Assembly: GCA_900770895.1 (NCBI GenBank)
Contig: CAAGMF010000187.1
Coordinates: 1 to 15,058, forward strand
Source of the DNA: an uncultured Mitsuokella sp.
GTDB taxonomy: Bacteria > Bacillota > Negativicutes > Selenomonadales > Selenomonadaceae
Length of the DNA stretch: 15,058 nt
Direction: 5' to 3'
Shown: positions 6,635-13,108 of the stretch, piece after piece
Layout: the number at the start of each line of letters is the position of its first letter
Position numbering within the stretch: the stretch's first letter is position 1
The notes under the pieces: model-generated
Told to the model about the DNA's origin: nothing
Seen by the model: only the letters and a program-made list of their open reading frames with translations
The model's database searches: none
Translations under genes and position numbers: made by a program

Positions 6635-7477
6635 ATGGATACTTATGAAAAAAAAGGCTACCTGCTACGCGATTTCCGTGTATTCCGCCTGACGGACAAG
6701 AAACTCGCGCCTATTCCTTTCCATTATCATGATTTCCACAAGATCATATTATTCCTGAGCGGCAACGCGGAATATATCATCGAGGGCCGCACGTATCCGC
6801 TCACCCCGCGCGATATCATATTCGTATCAGCCGGCGAGATTCACCGCCCCGTGCTCCACCCCGGGGCAGAATATGAGCGCATCGTCATCTACATCGCACC
6901 GGCATTCCTTGAGCGCTGCACGCGTGGCGAGGACGATCTGTCCCTGTGCTTCCGCGAGGCCAGAGCTCATGCGAGCGTCATGCACGCTGGTACAGGCCTC
7001 AGCCATGACCTGCTTTTCCATATGGAGAAGCTCGAGCGCACCGCCCATGCTTCGGGCTTCGCGAACGGTCTCTATACCGAGATCCTGTTCATCGAGTTCA
7101 TGATCCTGCTCAACCGCGCCCTGCTGGCTCACGAGCTTGGCGAGCTGCATGTCTCTACCTATGACGAAAAGATACAGGCCGTCATCACCTATATCAATGC
7201 CCACCTCGATGCTGATCTCTCCATCGATCTGCTGGCCGAAAAGGCTTACCTGAGCAAATATTACCTCATGCGCAAATTCAAGCAGGAGACCGGCTACAGC
7301 ATCCATCAGTACATAACGAGCAAGCGCCTGCTCGCAGCCCGTCACCTGCTAGCCAGCCAGGAGCCGATTACAGACATATGCTACAGCTGCGGTTTCCGCG
7401 ACTACTCCACCTTCTCCCGAGCCTTCCGATCCCAGTTCCACATGACGCCGAAAGAATGGCGTGAACGGATGGGCTGA
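6635..7477 (+). CDS. AraC-family transcriptional regulator
   Basis: A 280-residue regulator with the common two-domain layout. Residues of about 20-90 form a cupin ligand-binding domain (PFHYHDFHKIILFLSG, then IIEGRTYPLTPRDIIFVSAGEIHRP). The last 100 residues carry the two helix-turn-helix motifs of AraC/XylS proteins: LSIDLLAEKAYLSKYYLMRKF, then ITDICYSCGFRDYSTFSRAF with the closing F...TPKEWR signature. His residues in the cupin strand could bind a sugar or a metal; the effector is not identifiable. I chose the ATG at 6635 because TGGAGGAA lies 5 bases upstream. An earlier in-frame ATG at 6605 lacks a site. The divergent epimerase-like gene and autoregulation are the obvious target candidates. 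It runs convergently into the SprT-like gene with only 3 bases between the stop codons and no terminator there. Confidence 0.93.
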   Translation: MDTYEKKGYLLRDFRVFRLTDKKLAPIPFHYHDFHKIILFLSGNAEYIIEGRTYPLTPRDIIFVSAGEIHRPVLHPGAEYERIVIYIAPAFLERCTRGEDDLSLCFREARAHASVMHAGTGLSHDLLFHMEKLERTAHASGFANGLYTEILFIEFMILLNRALLAHELGELHVSTYDEKIQAVITYINAHLDADLSIDLLAEKAYLSKYYLMRKFKQETGYSIHQYITSKRLLAARHLLASQEPITDICYSCGFRDYSTFSRAFRSQFHMTPKEWRERMG

Positions 7478-7480
7478 GGC

Positions 7481-8017
7481 TCAGCGGCGTGTTACGCGCT
7501 GCAGGACGGTGAACTCGCGTGAGCCGCAGTTGCACTGCAGTTCGCCCCGCAGTGCGCTCTTGATTGCCGGCCCCTTGCGCTGATAGTACCAGGTGGCACC
7601 GCATCTTTTGCATTTCAGCTGATATTTCGCTATGGCTGCCGTGAATCCTTTCTGCTCGCGCCTATCCCGCGCGGACTGCCTCGTACCCGTTATGCCGTAG
7701 TGCCCCGTCAGGCGCTCGATGCGTGCTGCCATGCCGTTGAACTGCGGGCCATGATTCATACAGCCCGGTATCGTATGAACATATTCGTGCAGGATGATGC
7801 TGTCGAGGTCGAAGCCATGAAAGGCCGCGCTGGAGAGACTGAGCCGGAATTCGCCTGTCCGGCGGGACTGCTGGCAGCGTCCGAGATAGTTCAGACTGTC
7901 CGTAAATCGTATGGACGTGAACGGACGCACGCTGAACTCATGCTGCACCAGCACCTGATACCAATATTTCACCTTATCAATGGCAGCCTCGCCCTCCGCC
8001 CGGGTCAGATACGCCAT
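7481..8017 (-). CDS. SprT-like zinc protein
   Basis: A 178-residue SprT/Spartan-like protein. The HExxH zinc-protease motif reads HEYVH (His77, Glu78, His81), with a third ligand at His89 in GCMNHGPQF. This spacing matches the SprT family. A C-terminal zinc ribbon is formed by Cys136 and Cys139 (CKRCG) and Cys162 and Cys164 (CNCGS), followed by a short basic tail. Family members include proteases acting on DNA-bound proteins and several uncharacterised bacterial proteins; the substrate here is unknown. I chose the ATG at 8017 because AGAGGTGAT stands 3 bases upstream. Longer in-frame starts lie inside the neighbouring terminator region and lack a site. It is transcribed away from the nucleosidase gene upstream, behind that gene's terminator. 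Confidence 0.88.
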   Translation of the reverse strand: MAYLTRAEGEAAIDKVKYWYQVLVQHEFSVRPFTSIRFTDSLNYLGRCQQSRRTGEFRLSLSSAAFHGFDLDSIILHEYVHTIPGCMNHGPQFNGMAARIERLTGHYGITGTRQSARDRREQKGFTAAIAKYQLKCKRCGATWYYQRKGPAIKSALRGELQCNCGSREFTVLQRVTRR

Positions 8018-8075
8018 GTTATCACCTCTTCTTTTATTATGGGTCACTCGGACGTCTGCCATCAAGAGTGGCAGG

Positions 8076-8125
8076 CAAAAATCGTGCGGCTGCAGCACAG
8101 TAATCCGTGCTGTAGCCGCACGATT
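8076..8125 (-). terminator. Intrinsic terminator of the nucleosidase gene
   Basis: Arms at 8080-8098 and 8107-8125 give a 19-bp stem with a single G-U pair and an 8-base loop. On the minus strand it is followed by a run of five T. It begins 7 bases after the nucleosidase stop codon. The arm contains GCGGCTGCAGCAC, which recurs in the terminator at 10438-10485. Confidence 0.9.
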
Positions 8126-8132
8126 CATATTT

Positions 8133-8885
8133 TCAGCCCTCATAAGCACGCAATGTCTCGCGCACGAAAGCCTGACAGGCAGGACCAGTGCCAAGATCCC
8201 ATGGCTCGCGATTCAGCAGGATGCTGTTCGAGATAATGCGGATGGCGAGGAAAGGGACGCCGAAGGACTGCGCGATCTGCGCAACGGCATCGCCCTCCAT
8301 CTCCTCGCAGGCTGAGCCATAGAACTCGTGCAGGAACAGCACACGATCGACCGCACAATTCCAGCTGTCAGCAGTGCCGATGGTGCCGGTGATGACGCAC
8401 CCCTTTGTGTAGCTCCCGGCCGCCGCCTGAGCCGCAGCAAGGAGCTTTGCATCAGCCGCATGATAGACCTCTTGCGTGAACTTCCCCCGCTCCGCATCCC
8501 AGGCAAATACGCCGAGTTTCTTCAAGTCCTCCATAGGCGCGCCTGCGCCCTTCGCATGGTAGTGCGACTGCCAGGCAGATTCGTTCACGGTACGCGCCCC
8601 GAGCACTATGTCATAAACCGCCAGCTCCGGATCGTGCGCCCCCGCTGTTCCCTGACTGATGATGGCCGCCGGATGGTAGCGCTCGATGGCGAGCGCCGCG
8701 AGAGCTGCTGCATTCGCCATGCCCCACTGCGTCTCGCTCACGACGACCGGCCGCCCATCGAGCAGGCCCCGCACGCAGCGCCAGGGCCCGAATGGCTCCT
8801 CGCTTTTCTCCGTCATATTCTCGATGAGGTACCCCGTCTCGACCTCCATCGCTCCCTGTATCACAATCGGCCGCTGCCTGTCCAT
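8133..8885 (-). CDS. MTA/SAH nucleosidase-family protein with Asn at the catalytic Asp position
   Basis: A 250-residue protein of the purine nucleosidase/phosphorylase superfamily, MTAN (Pfs)-like. MTANs hydrolyse methylthioadenosine and S-adenosylhomocysteine to adenine and a thio-sugar. Visible family marks are GAMEVE at 11-16 (Glu14 corresponds to E. coli Glu12), SQGTAGAHD near 78-85, GTIGTADSWN, and EEMEGDAVAQIA, where Met196-Glu197 contact the ribose. The residue 23 positions after that Glu, which is the general-acid Asp197 in E. coli, is Asn220 here (AIRIISNS). In this superfamily Asn at this place is associated with 6-oxopurine substrates such as inosine or futalosine, so the adenine nucleosidase role is doubtful. 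I chose the ATG at 8885 because AGGAGG lies 8 bases upstream. Longer starts would lie in the promoter. It is a single-gene unit with its own promoter and terminator. Confidence 0.85.
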   Translation of the reverse strand: MDRQRPIVIQGAMEVETGYLIENMTEKSEEPFGPWRCVRGLLDGRPVVVSETQWGMANAAALAALAIERYHPAAIISQGTAGAHDPELAVYDIVLGARTVNESAWQSHYHAKGAGAPMEDLKKLGVFAWDAERGKFTQEVYHAADAKLLAAAQAAAGSYTKGCVITGTIGTADSWNCAVDRVLFLHEFYGSACEEMEGDAVAQIAQSFGVPFLAIRIISNSILLNREPWDLGTGPACQAFVRETLRAYEG

Positions 8886-8948
8886 CTCCATTTCCTCCTC
8901 GTCTTCGCGTTCCATGTATGATTCGCATCTGCCCTGATTTATCAATCC

Positions 8949-8977
8949 ATAATAATACATAAAATTGGCAAAGTCAA
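8949..8977 (-). promoter_or_regulatory. Sigma70-type promoter of the nucleosidase gene
   Basis: On the minus strand TTGACT (8977-8972) and TATTAT (8954-8949) are 17 bases apart. Transcription would start near 8942, about 57 bases before the ATG at 8885. The sequence around the -35 is nearly the same as in the toxin-antitoxin promoter at 11083-11111. Confidence 0.7.
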
Positions 8978-9020
8978 TCAAGCTGAAGCAACCTGGCCTG
9001 CAGAACCATGATTACATCAT

Positions 9021-9049
9021 TTGCCTTTCATCACGAAATTATATATAAT
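9021..9049 (+). promoter_or_regulatory. Promoter of the AAA ATPase gene
   Basis: TTGCCT (9021-9026) and a consensus TATAAT (9044-9049) are separated by 17 bases. The -10 lies within a 14-bp perfect AT palindrome (9037-9050) and within the first copy of an 18-bp direct repeat. Confidence 0.6.
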
Positions 9050-9080
9050 TATGTGTAGAAAATCACAAAATTATGTATAA
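9031..9080. repeat. Two 18-bp direct repeats over the AAA gene promoter and leader
   Basis: TCACGAAATTATATATAA (9031-9048) and TCACAAAATTATGTATAA (9063-9080) differ at two positions. Their starts are 32 bases apart, about three helical turns, so both face the same side of DNA. The first covers the -10 and the second lies just before the ribosome-binding site at 9083. This layout fits cooperative repressor binding, but simple AT-rich duplication is also possible. Confidence 0.6.
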
Positions 9081-9092
9081 AAAGGTGATGCT

Positions 9093-10424
9093 ATGAAACG
9101 TCTCGCTATGAATCAGCTGCTTGCCTGGAAAAATTCATCATATCGCAAGCCATTAATCCTAAAAGGCGTGCGTCAGGTCGGCAAGACCTGGCTACTGAAA
9201 GAATTCGGGCGGCAACACTATAAGAATACGGCCTACTTCAACTTTGATGAAAACCCCGAGTATCGCGACTTTTTCCGTGCGACAAAAGATGTACACCGCC
9301 TCGTGCCAAATCTCACCCTGGCCAGCGGACAGGACATCCAGCCAGGCACGACGCTCATAGTCTTTGATGAGGTGCAAGAATGCCCCGAGGTAATTAATTC
9401 ACTGAAATACTTTCATGAGAACGCTCCTGAGTACCATGTTGCTGCAGCCGGCTCACTGCTCGGCATCGCACTTGCGCAGCCTTCATCCTTTCCCGTCGGT
9501 CAGGTAGATTTTCTCTCACTCTACCCAATGAATTTTCTCGAGTTCCTGATGGCGACAGGCAGTGAAAACCTCGCCACCTATCTGATGCAGATAGACACTC
9601 TGAATCCTATCCCCACGCCCTTCTTCACACTGCTTACGGAAAAGCTCAAGATGTTCTATATCACTGGAGGCATGCCTGAGGTCGTGCGCCAATGGGTCGA
9701 AACGCAGTCCGTCGAACGCATCCAGCTAACGCTCGAAAATATTATAGACGCCTATGAACGAGACTTCACCAAGCACCCTGAACCACGCGAATTTCCGAAA
9801 CTTTCCCTCGTATGGCACTCCCTCCCCTCTCAGCTGGCCCGCGAAAACAAGAAATTCCTCTACAATACTGTGAAACCAGGTGCCCGGGCTCGTGAATATG
9901 AGAGTGCGCTAGAATGGCTCGTAAATGCAGCACTCGTCTACAAGGTATACCGTATCAAGAAACCGGGACTGCCTCTCGCAGCCTATGATGACCTTGGCGC
10001 CTTCAAGCTGTATCTCGCTGATGTCGGCGTCCTGCGCCGCCTCGCACGGCTCGACCCTACCATTTTCCGTGAAGGTCCGCGCTTATTCACCGAATTCAAA
10101 GGCGCTCTCACTGAAAACTTTGTCCTGCAATCACTATTACCTCAGCTCGATGTCACACCCCGTTACTGGTCGCAAAACAATCCCCCCTATGAGGTAGACT
10201 TCATCATCCAGCGACAGAATGACATCATCCCCATCGAAGTTAAATCTGACACAAACGTACGTGGCAGAAGCATCCGAAAGTATACCGAGCTTTTCCGCGA
10301 TCATACGAAACTGCGTGTCCGTTTCTCCCTCTGCAATCTCCATTATGACGATGATCTGCTGAACATCCCCCTTTTCCTGGCTGACCGAGCTGATGCCCTC
10401 ATCGGCCTGGCGCTTGGCACCTGA
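9093..10424 (+). CDS. AAA ATPase with DUF4143 C-terminal domain
   Basis: A 443-residue protein of the widespread AAA_14/DUF4143 family. The ATPase part carries Walker A GVRQVGKT (residues 25-32), Walker B LIVFDEVQE with Asp92-Glu93, and a sensor segment VAAAGSLLGIAL (116-126). The DUF4143 part begins near residue 190 (TGGMPEVV) and ends with YEVDFIIQ...IPIEVKSD. Asp369, Glu382 and Lys384 there match a PD-(D/E)XK nuclease-fold signature. Members are common in host-associated and archaeal genomes, often in many copies; their role is not established, and defence or mobile-element functions have been suggested for some. The ATG at 9093 follows AAGGTGAT at 2-3 bases. By eye the gene is less GC-rich than its neighbours, with an AT-rich 5' region, which suggests acquisition. 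It is complete, stands alone, and is convergent with the toxin gene. Confidence 0.92.
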   Translation: MKRLAMNQLLAWKNSSYRKPLILKGVRQVGKTWLLKEFGRQHYKNTAYFNFDENPEYRDFFRATKDVHRLVPNLTLASGQDIQPGTTLIVFDEVQECPEVINSLKYFHENAPEYHVAAAGSLLGIALAQPSSFPVGQVDFLSLYPMNFLEFLMATGSENLATYLMQIDTLNPIPTPFFTLLTEKLKMFYITGGMPEVVRQWVETQSVERIQLTLENIIDAYERDFTKHPEPREFPKLSLVWHSLPSQLARENKKFLYNTVKPGARAREYESALEWLVNAALVYKVYRIKKPGLPLAAYDDLGAFKLYLADVGVLRRLARLDPTIFREGPRLFTEFKGALTENFVLQSLLPQLDVTPRYWSQNNPPYEVDFIIQRQNDIIPIEVKSDTNVRGRSIRKYTELFRDHTKLRVRFSLCNLHYDDDLLNIPLFLADRADALIGLALGT

Positions 10425-10437
10425 CATCAAGCAGTTC

Positions 10438-10485
10438 AAAAAACGCGGCTGCAGCACTATCACAGTGCCGCAACCGCGCTTTTTT
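10438..10485. terminator. Bidirectional terminator between the ATPase and toxin genes
   Basis: Arms at 10444-10458 and 10464-10478 enclose a 5-base loop, flanked by AAAAAA and TTTTTT. On the plus strand the stem has two C-A mismatches. On the minus strand the same positions become G-U pairs, so the 15-bp stem is complete. This suggests its main job is to stop the minus-strand toxin-antitoxin transcript, while it can also end the ATPase transcript. Confidence 0.85.
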
Positions 10486-10572
10486 CTTAGTTCTGTTGAA
10501 TATATCAATATCACCCCACATACTATCTCCCTCATGTAGCATCAATCAGAATGTACCGATAAACGCCTGCAT

Positions 10573-10839
10573 TCAGGAATAAATGTCCCGCCGGTGCCCG
10601 ATGTCGAGCATCAGTATGATGACTTTCTCATCTTGTATATCGGCAATCAGGCGATAGTCGCCGACGCGATAGCGCCACTCGCCGCTGCGATTCGCAGTCA
10701 GTCCCTTGCCATGCAGGCGGGGATTCTCACATCCTTCGAGATTCTTGCGAATCCAGCCAAGTATGAGGGCCGCTGTGTGACGATCCATCTTTTTCAGAGC
10801 TTTCCTGGCTGCCACCGTGAAGAGGACATGATACTTCAT
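10573..10839 (-). CDS. RelE/ParE-type toxin
   Basis: An 88-residue toxin of the RelE/ParE superfamily. The N-terminal helix pair (VAARKALKKMDRHTAALILGWI) is followed by a beta sheet with GEWRYRVGDYRLIADIQDEKVIILMLDIGHRRDIYS. Arg/Lys residues in the sheet and the final HRRDIY match the RelE and YoeB-like group that cleaves mRNA in the ribosomal A site. ParE-like gyrase poisoning is the alternative, but the HRRDIY ending favours RelE. It overlaps the antitoxin stop codon by 4 bases (ATGA), so its translation is coupled to that of the antitoxin. The pair is flanked by a terminator about 90 bases downstream. Length and motifs are complete, so it is probably functional. Confidence 0.92.
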   Translation of the reverse strand: MKYHVLFTVAARKALKKMDRHTAALILGWIRKNLEGCENPRLHGKGLTANRSGEWRYRVGDYRLIADIQDEKVIILMLDIGHRRDIYS

Positions 10840-11057
10840 GCGAGCCCCAGCTCCTTTTCAACCTCGTCAAGGGTGAATGTCTCCGGATTGGCCTGATACT
10901 CCTGCATCGCCTTCTTGTAGCATTTCATATCATAGTCATCTTCGATATGCTCCATCACCGACTGCCGGATGAGCTCGGACATCGAGATCCCATTCAGCTC
11001 TGCAAATTTGCGAAAAAGTGTCGCATCGGCTTCATTCAAACGCACAGAAACAGTCAT
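10836..11057 (-). CDS. RelB/DinJ-type ribbon-helix-helix antitoxin
   Basis: A 73-residue antitoxin. The first 45 residues form a ribbon-helix-helix DNA-binding domain: TVSVRLNEADATLF is the ribbon and first helix, ELNGISMSELIRQSV the second. The acidic C-terminal tail (DDYDMKCYKKAMQEY, then TLDEVEKELGLA) is the part that would wrap the toxin. The ATG at 11057 has AGGAG 6 bases upstream. A longer reading from 11111 would start on the -35 box and is rejected. It is the first gene of the pair, overlapping the toxin by 4 bases. Such antitoxins repress their own promoter together with the toxin, and suitable tandem sites are visible at 11075-11092. Confidence 0.92.
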   Translation of the reverse strand: MTVSVRLNEADATLFRKFAELNGISMSELIRQSVMEHIEDDYDMKCYKKAMQEYQANPETFTLDEVEKELGLA

Positions 11058-11074
11058 CGCAATCTCCTCCCCTC

Positions 11075-11092
11075 TGTAATACATTGTAATAC
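11075..11092. promoter_or_regulatory. Tandem TGTAATAC half-sites over the toxin-antitoxin -10
   Basis: TGTAATAC occurs at 11075-11082 and again at 11085-11092, a repeat period of 10 bases, with a weaker CGTAATT continuing in phase at 11092-11098. The second copy covers the -10. Ribbon-helix-helix dimers typically bind short tandem half-sites one helical turn apart, so this is the best candidate for the antitoxin operator. Confidence 0.5.
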
Positions 11093-11111
11093 GTAATTGA
11101 GACAAAGTCAA
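11083..11111 (-). promoter_or_regulatory. Sigma70-type promoter of the toxin-antitoxin pair
   Basis: On the minus strand TTGACT (11111-11106) and TACAAT (11088-11083) are 17 bases apart. Transcription would start near 11076, about 20 bases before the antitoxin ATG at 11057 and just ahead of the AGGAG site. Confidence 0.78.
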
Positions 11112-11130
11112 TCAGCGGACAGTCCGCTGA
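11112..11130. promoter_or_regulatory. 19-bp perfect palindrome next to the toxin-antitoxin -35
   Basis: TCAGCGGAC, one central base, then GTCCGCTGA form a perfect palindrome whose edge touches the -35 hexamer at 11111. It could bind a dimeric regulator from the upstream side. It has no U-tract, so it is not a terminator. Confidence 0.45.
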
Positions 11131-11147
11131 CCGCACCAACGCCATAT

Positions 11148-11448
11148 GGGGCCGTAACGAAATACGATGTTGTCAAGCCTAAGCATGTAGTACCGCGGCA
11201 GGCAGGATTCCTTCATTCCGCTATTGTAGTTTGGCTAAAATGAAATTTTTCCCAATGAGTATGTCCCTTGAAAGTACTTAAACGCGCTACGCTTGAACGA
11301 AAGTACTTTCCGCGGGATTGCTTGATAGGGAAAAATTTAATTTCTTGACGCCAAACTACGACGCTCCATTCCAGAATCCTGCCTGCCGCTGCTTTGTCAT
11401 AGCAGGTATCTGCATCTCAGGTGCTGGCAGGTATTTCGTTACAGCCCC
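11148..11448. repeat. Intergenic inverted-repeat element of about 300 bp
   Basis: The 485-base stretch 11058-11543 has no convincing gene; most of it is this element. Complementary blocks occur in mirrored order. The outer arms are 11148-11165 and 11431-11448 (17 of 18). Next come 11195-11210 and 11374-11389 (16 of 16), 11226-11235 and 11350-11359 (10 of 10), and 11243-11253 and 11328-11338 (11 of 11). The centre holds a further 10-bp stem, 11270-11279 with 11301-11310, each containing AGTACT. Transcribed or extruded, it would form one long interrupted hairpin. No transposase is present, so it resembles a MITE or an intergenic palindromic repeat. The segment 11323-11394 recurs, inverted, at 14987-15058. 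Confidence 0.8.
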
Positions 11449-11495
11449 TCATCTTTTATACCATCGTTTCTTTCCGTTTATCTGGAGTTTACGTA

Positions 11496-11520
11496 TCTCT
11501 GCTAAAATCATAAGCAGAGA
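11496..11520 (+). promoter_or_regulatory. Extended -10 promoter overlapped by an 8-bp inverted repeat
   Basis: TGCTAAAAT (11500-11508) is an extended -10 for the glycosyltransferase operon; the -35 region is weak. TCTCTGCT (11496-11503) and AGCAGAGA (11513-11520) are a perfect 8-bp inverted repeat with a 9-base spacer. It straddles the -10 and the expected start of transcription, the position of a repressor operator. Confidence 0.45.
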
Positions 11521-11543
11521 AAACATCACAGGGAGAAAAATAT

Positions 11544-13001
11544 ATGAAGAAATATTGGTGGCTCATAGCCATAGCTCTCGTTGTCTTCTTCGGGAATGCG
11601 GAGCTGGCTGTGACTGACCCCGTCGAATCGAACTACACATTGACAGCCAAAGAAATGCTGGCTGCCGGTGACTATATATCGCCGCGTATCTATGGGAATT
11701 ACTGGTATGACAAGCCGATTTTCTTTTACTGGGAGCTCATCGCCGCTTTCGGCGTCGCCGGTATCTCCGAGGCCGCAGCCCGCTTCTTTCCAGGCGTGTT
11801 CGCCCTGCTGAACCTCGTCCTGACGTACCGCTTCGGCCGTCGACTGTTCGGTGAGCGGCTAGGGCTCCTGAGTGCCATCATCAGTGGCAGCTCGGTCATC
11901 TTCTACTACTTATCAAAAGCCGTCATCACCGACATGACGTTCGTTTTCTTCTTCAATTGCGTATTGCTGACGTTCTACCGCGGCTACAGCGAGCAGCAAC
12001 GCCGCTGGTATCTGGCCTCGTTCTTCTTCGCCGGACTGGCCGTCCTGACGAAGGGGCCGATCGGCATCCTCCTGCCCGGACTGATCATGCTCATCTTCCT
12101 GCTGGCCGAGCGGCGGCCGCGTGAGCTCCTGCATCTGCGCTGGCTGCCCGGTCTGGCCATATTCATCGGCGTGGGTGGGATCTGGTACTGGCAGATGTAT
12201 CAGCTGCACGGCACTGATTTCCTGCTCAACTTCCTCGGCGTGCACAATTTCCTGCGCGCTACCGTCTCCGAGCATCCGCGCTTCGATGTCTGGTACTACT
12301 ATATCGTCATATTCCTGCTCGGACTATTCCCCTGGTCGCTGGGCATGGTGGCTCGGGCGCTGCGCCGCTGGCGTGACTGGCGCACGGCCCTGCGTCCGAC
12401 GCCGGTACGCTTCCTGCTCATATGGGCGCTCACCGTCAATATCGTATTCCAGCTCATGGCTACGAAATACCCGACGTATACGCTGCCGGCCCTGCTCCCC
12501 TGCTCCCTGCTGGGCGCTCTGCTGCTGGCCCCGTGGGAAAAATGGATCAAGCGGCTCGGCGCCTTCATGCTCGTGCTCTATCTGGCTCTCACCTATTTTC
12601 TGGCCATCCCGCTCTGCGCCCAGCGTTCCGAAAAGGACTTCGCTGCAACGATCAATGCCATGAACCTGCCAGACAATAAGTTCTACTCTTTCTCTGACTA
12701 TCGGACATCTCTGGTCTACTACACCGGACGCAGCATCGCCCAGCTGAAGCCGGCCCGGGACATACAGGCCTCCCAGCCTGATGGAATCAGCTGGAAAGCG
12801 AAAAACGTCATGCCCTTCCAAGCCATAGAAAGCCTCCCGATCGACGAGCCTTTCTTCGTCATATGTGACAGCAAAAGCATCGCCATCCTGCTGACGGCAC
12901 TCCCACCGGCGGAGTGGCAGGTCATCCTTAGCCATGGTGATCAGTCACTACTGAAGATAACCCTCACCCCCTATGAAACAACCTCCAGAGAGATACGCTG
13001 A
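11544..13001 (+). CDS. ArnT-like GT83 (PMT-superfamily) glycosyltransferase
   Basis: A 485-residue integral membrane glycosyltransferase of the ArnT/PMT superfamily, GT-C fold. These enzymes move a sugar from undecaprenyl phosphate to an acceptor on the periplasmic face; ArnT and FlmK act on lipid A. The first periplasmic loop has the catalytic acidic motif AVTDPVESNY (Asp25, Glu28), followed by MLAAGDYISPRIYGNYWYDKP, which parallels the ArnT motif of P, then G, then KP. About ten to twelve hydrophobic spans follow, for example VFFFNCVLLTF, GILLPGLIMLIFLL and YYIVIFLLGLFPWSLGM. A soluble C-terminal part follows from about residue 370. It is shorter than ArnT (about 550). GGGAG lies 8 bases before the ATG. 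It is first in an operon with a GT2 gene and a deacetylase gene. The exact sugar and acceptor are inferred from context. Confidence 0.88.
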   Translation: MKKYWWLIAIALVVFFGNAELAVTDPVESNYTLTAKEMLAAGDYISPRIYGNYWYDKPIFFYWELIAAFGVAGISEAAARFFPGVFALLNLVLTYRFGRRLFGERLGLLSAIISGSSVIFYYLSKAVITDMTFVFFFNCVLLTFYRGYSEQQRRWYLASFFFAGLAVLTKGPIGILLPGLIMLIFLLAERRPRELLHLRWLPGLAIFIGVGGIWYWQMYQLHGTDFLLNFLGVHNFLRATVSEHPRFDVWYYYIVIFLLGLFPWSLGMVARALRRWRDWRTALRPTPVRFLLIWALTVNIVFQLMATKYPTYTLPALLPCSLLGALLLAPWEKWIKRLGAFMLVLYLALTYFLAIPLCAQRSEKDFAATINAMNLPDNKFYSFSDYRTSLVYYTGRSIAQLKPARDIQASQPDGISWKAKNVMPFQAIESLPIDEPFFVICDSKSIAILLTALPPAEWQVILSHGDQSLLKITLTPYETTSREIR

Positions 13002-13108
13002 TACCAGGAATGCATCAGCAACACGGACATAAACAGCCATACCACAAGAAAGCGAGGTGAAGCGGCGCAACACTCCTATCGCAATGATGAGTGTCCGCAC
13101 CGCGAAAT

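Noticed and set aside
8886..8981. N-terminal extension of the nucleosidase from 8981
   Set aside because: It covers the TTGACT/TATTAT promoter, and AGGAGG precedes the ATG at 8885. The extra residues do not resemble the family.
11148..11448. Possible CRISPR array or insertion sequence
   Set aside because: There are no regularly spaced direct repeats and no transposase frame; the blocks are mirrored, which fits a hairpin element.
11318..11617. A 99-codon plus-strand frame running into the GT83 gene
   Set aside because: It begins inside the inverted-repeat element and ends within the GT83 gene in another frame, with no family motif. The repeat structure accounts for the sequence.
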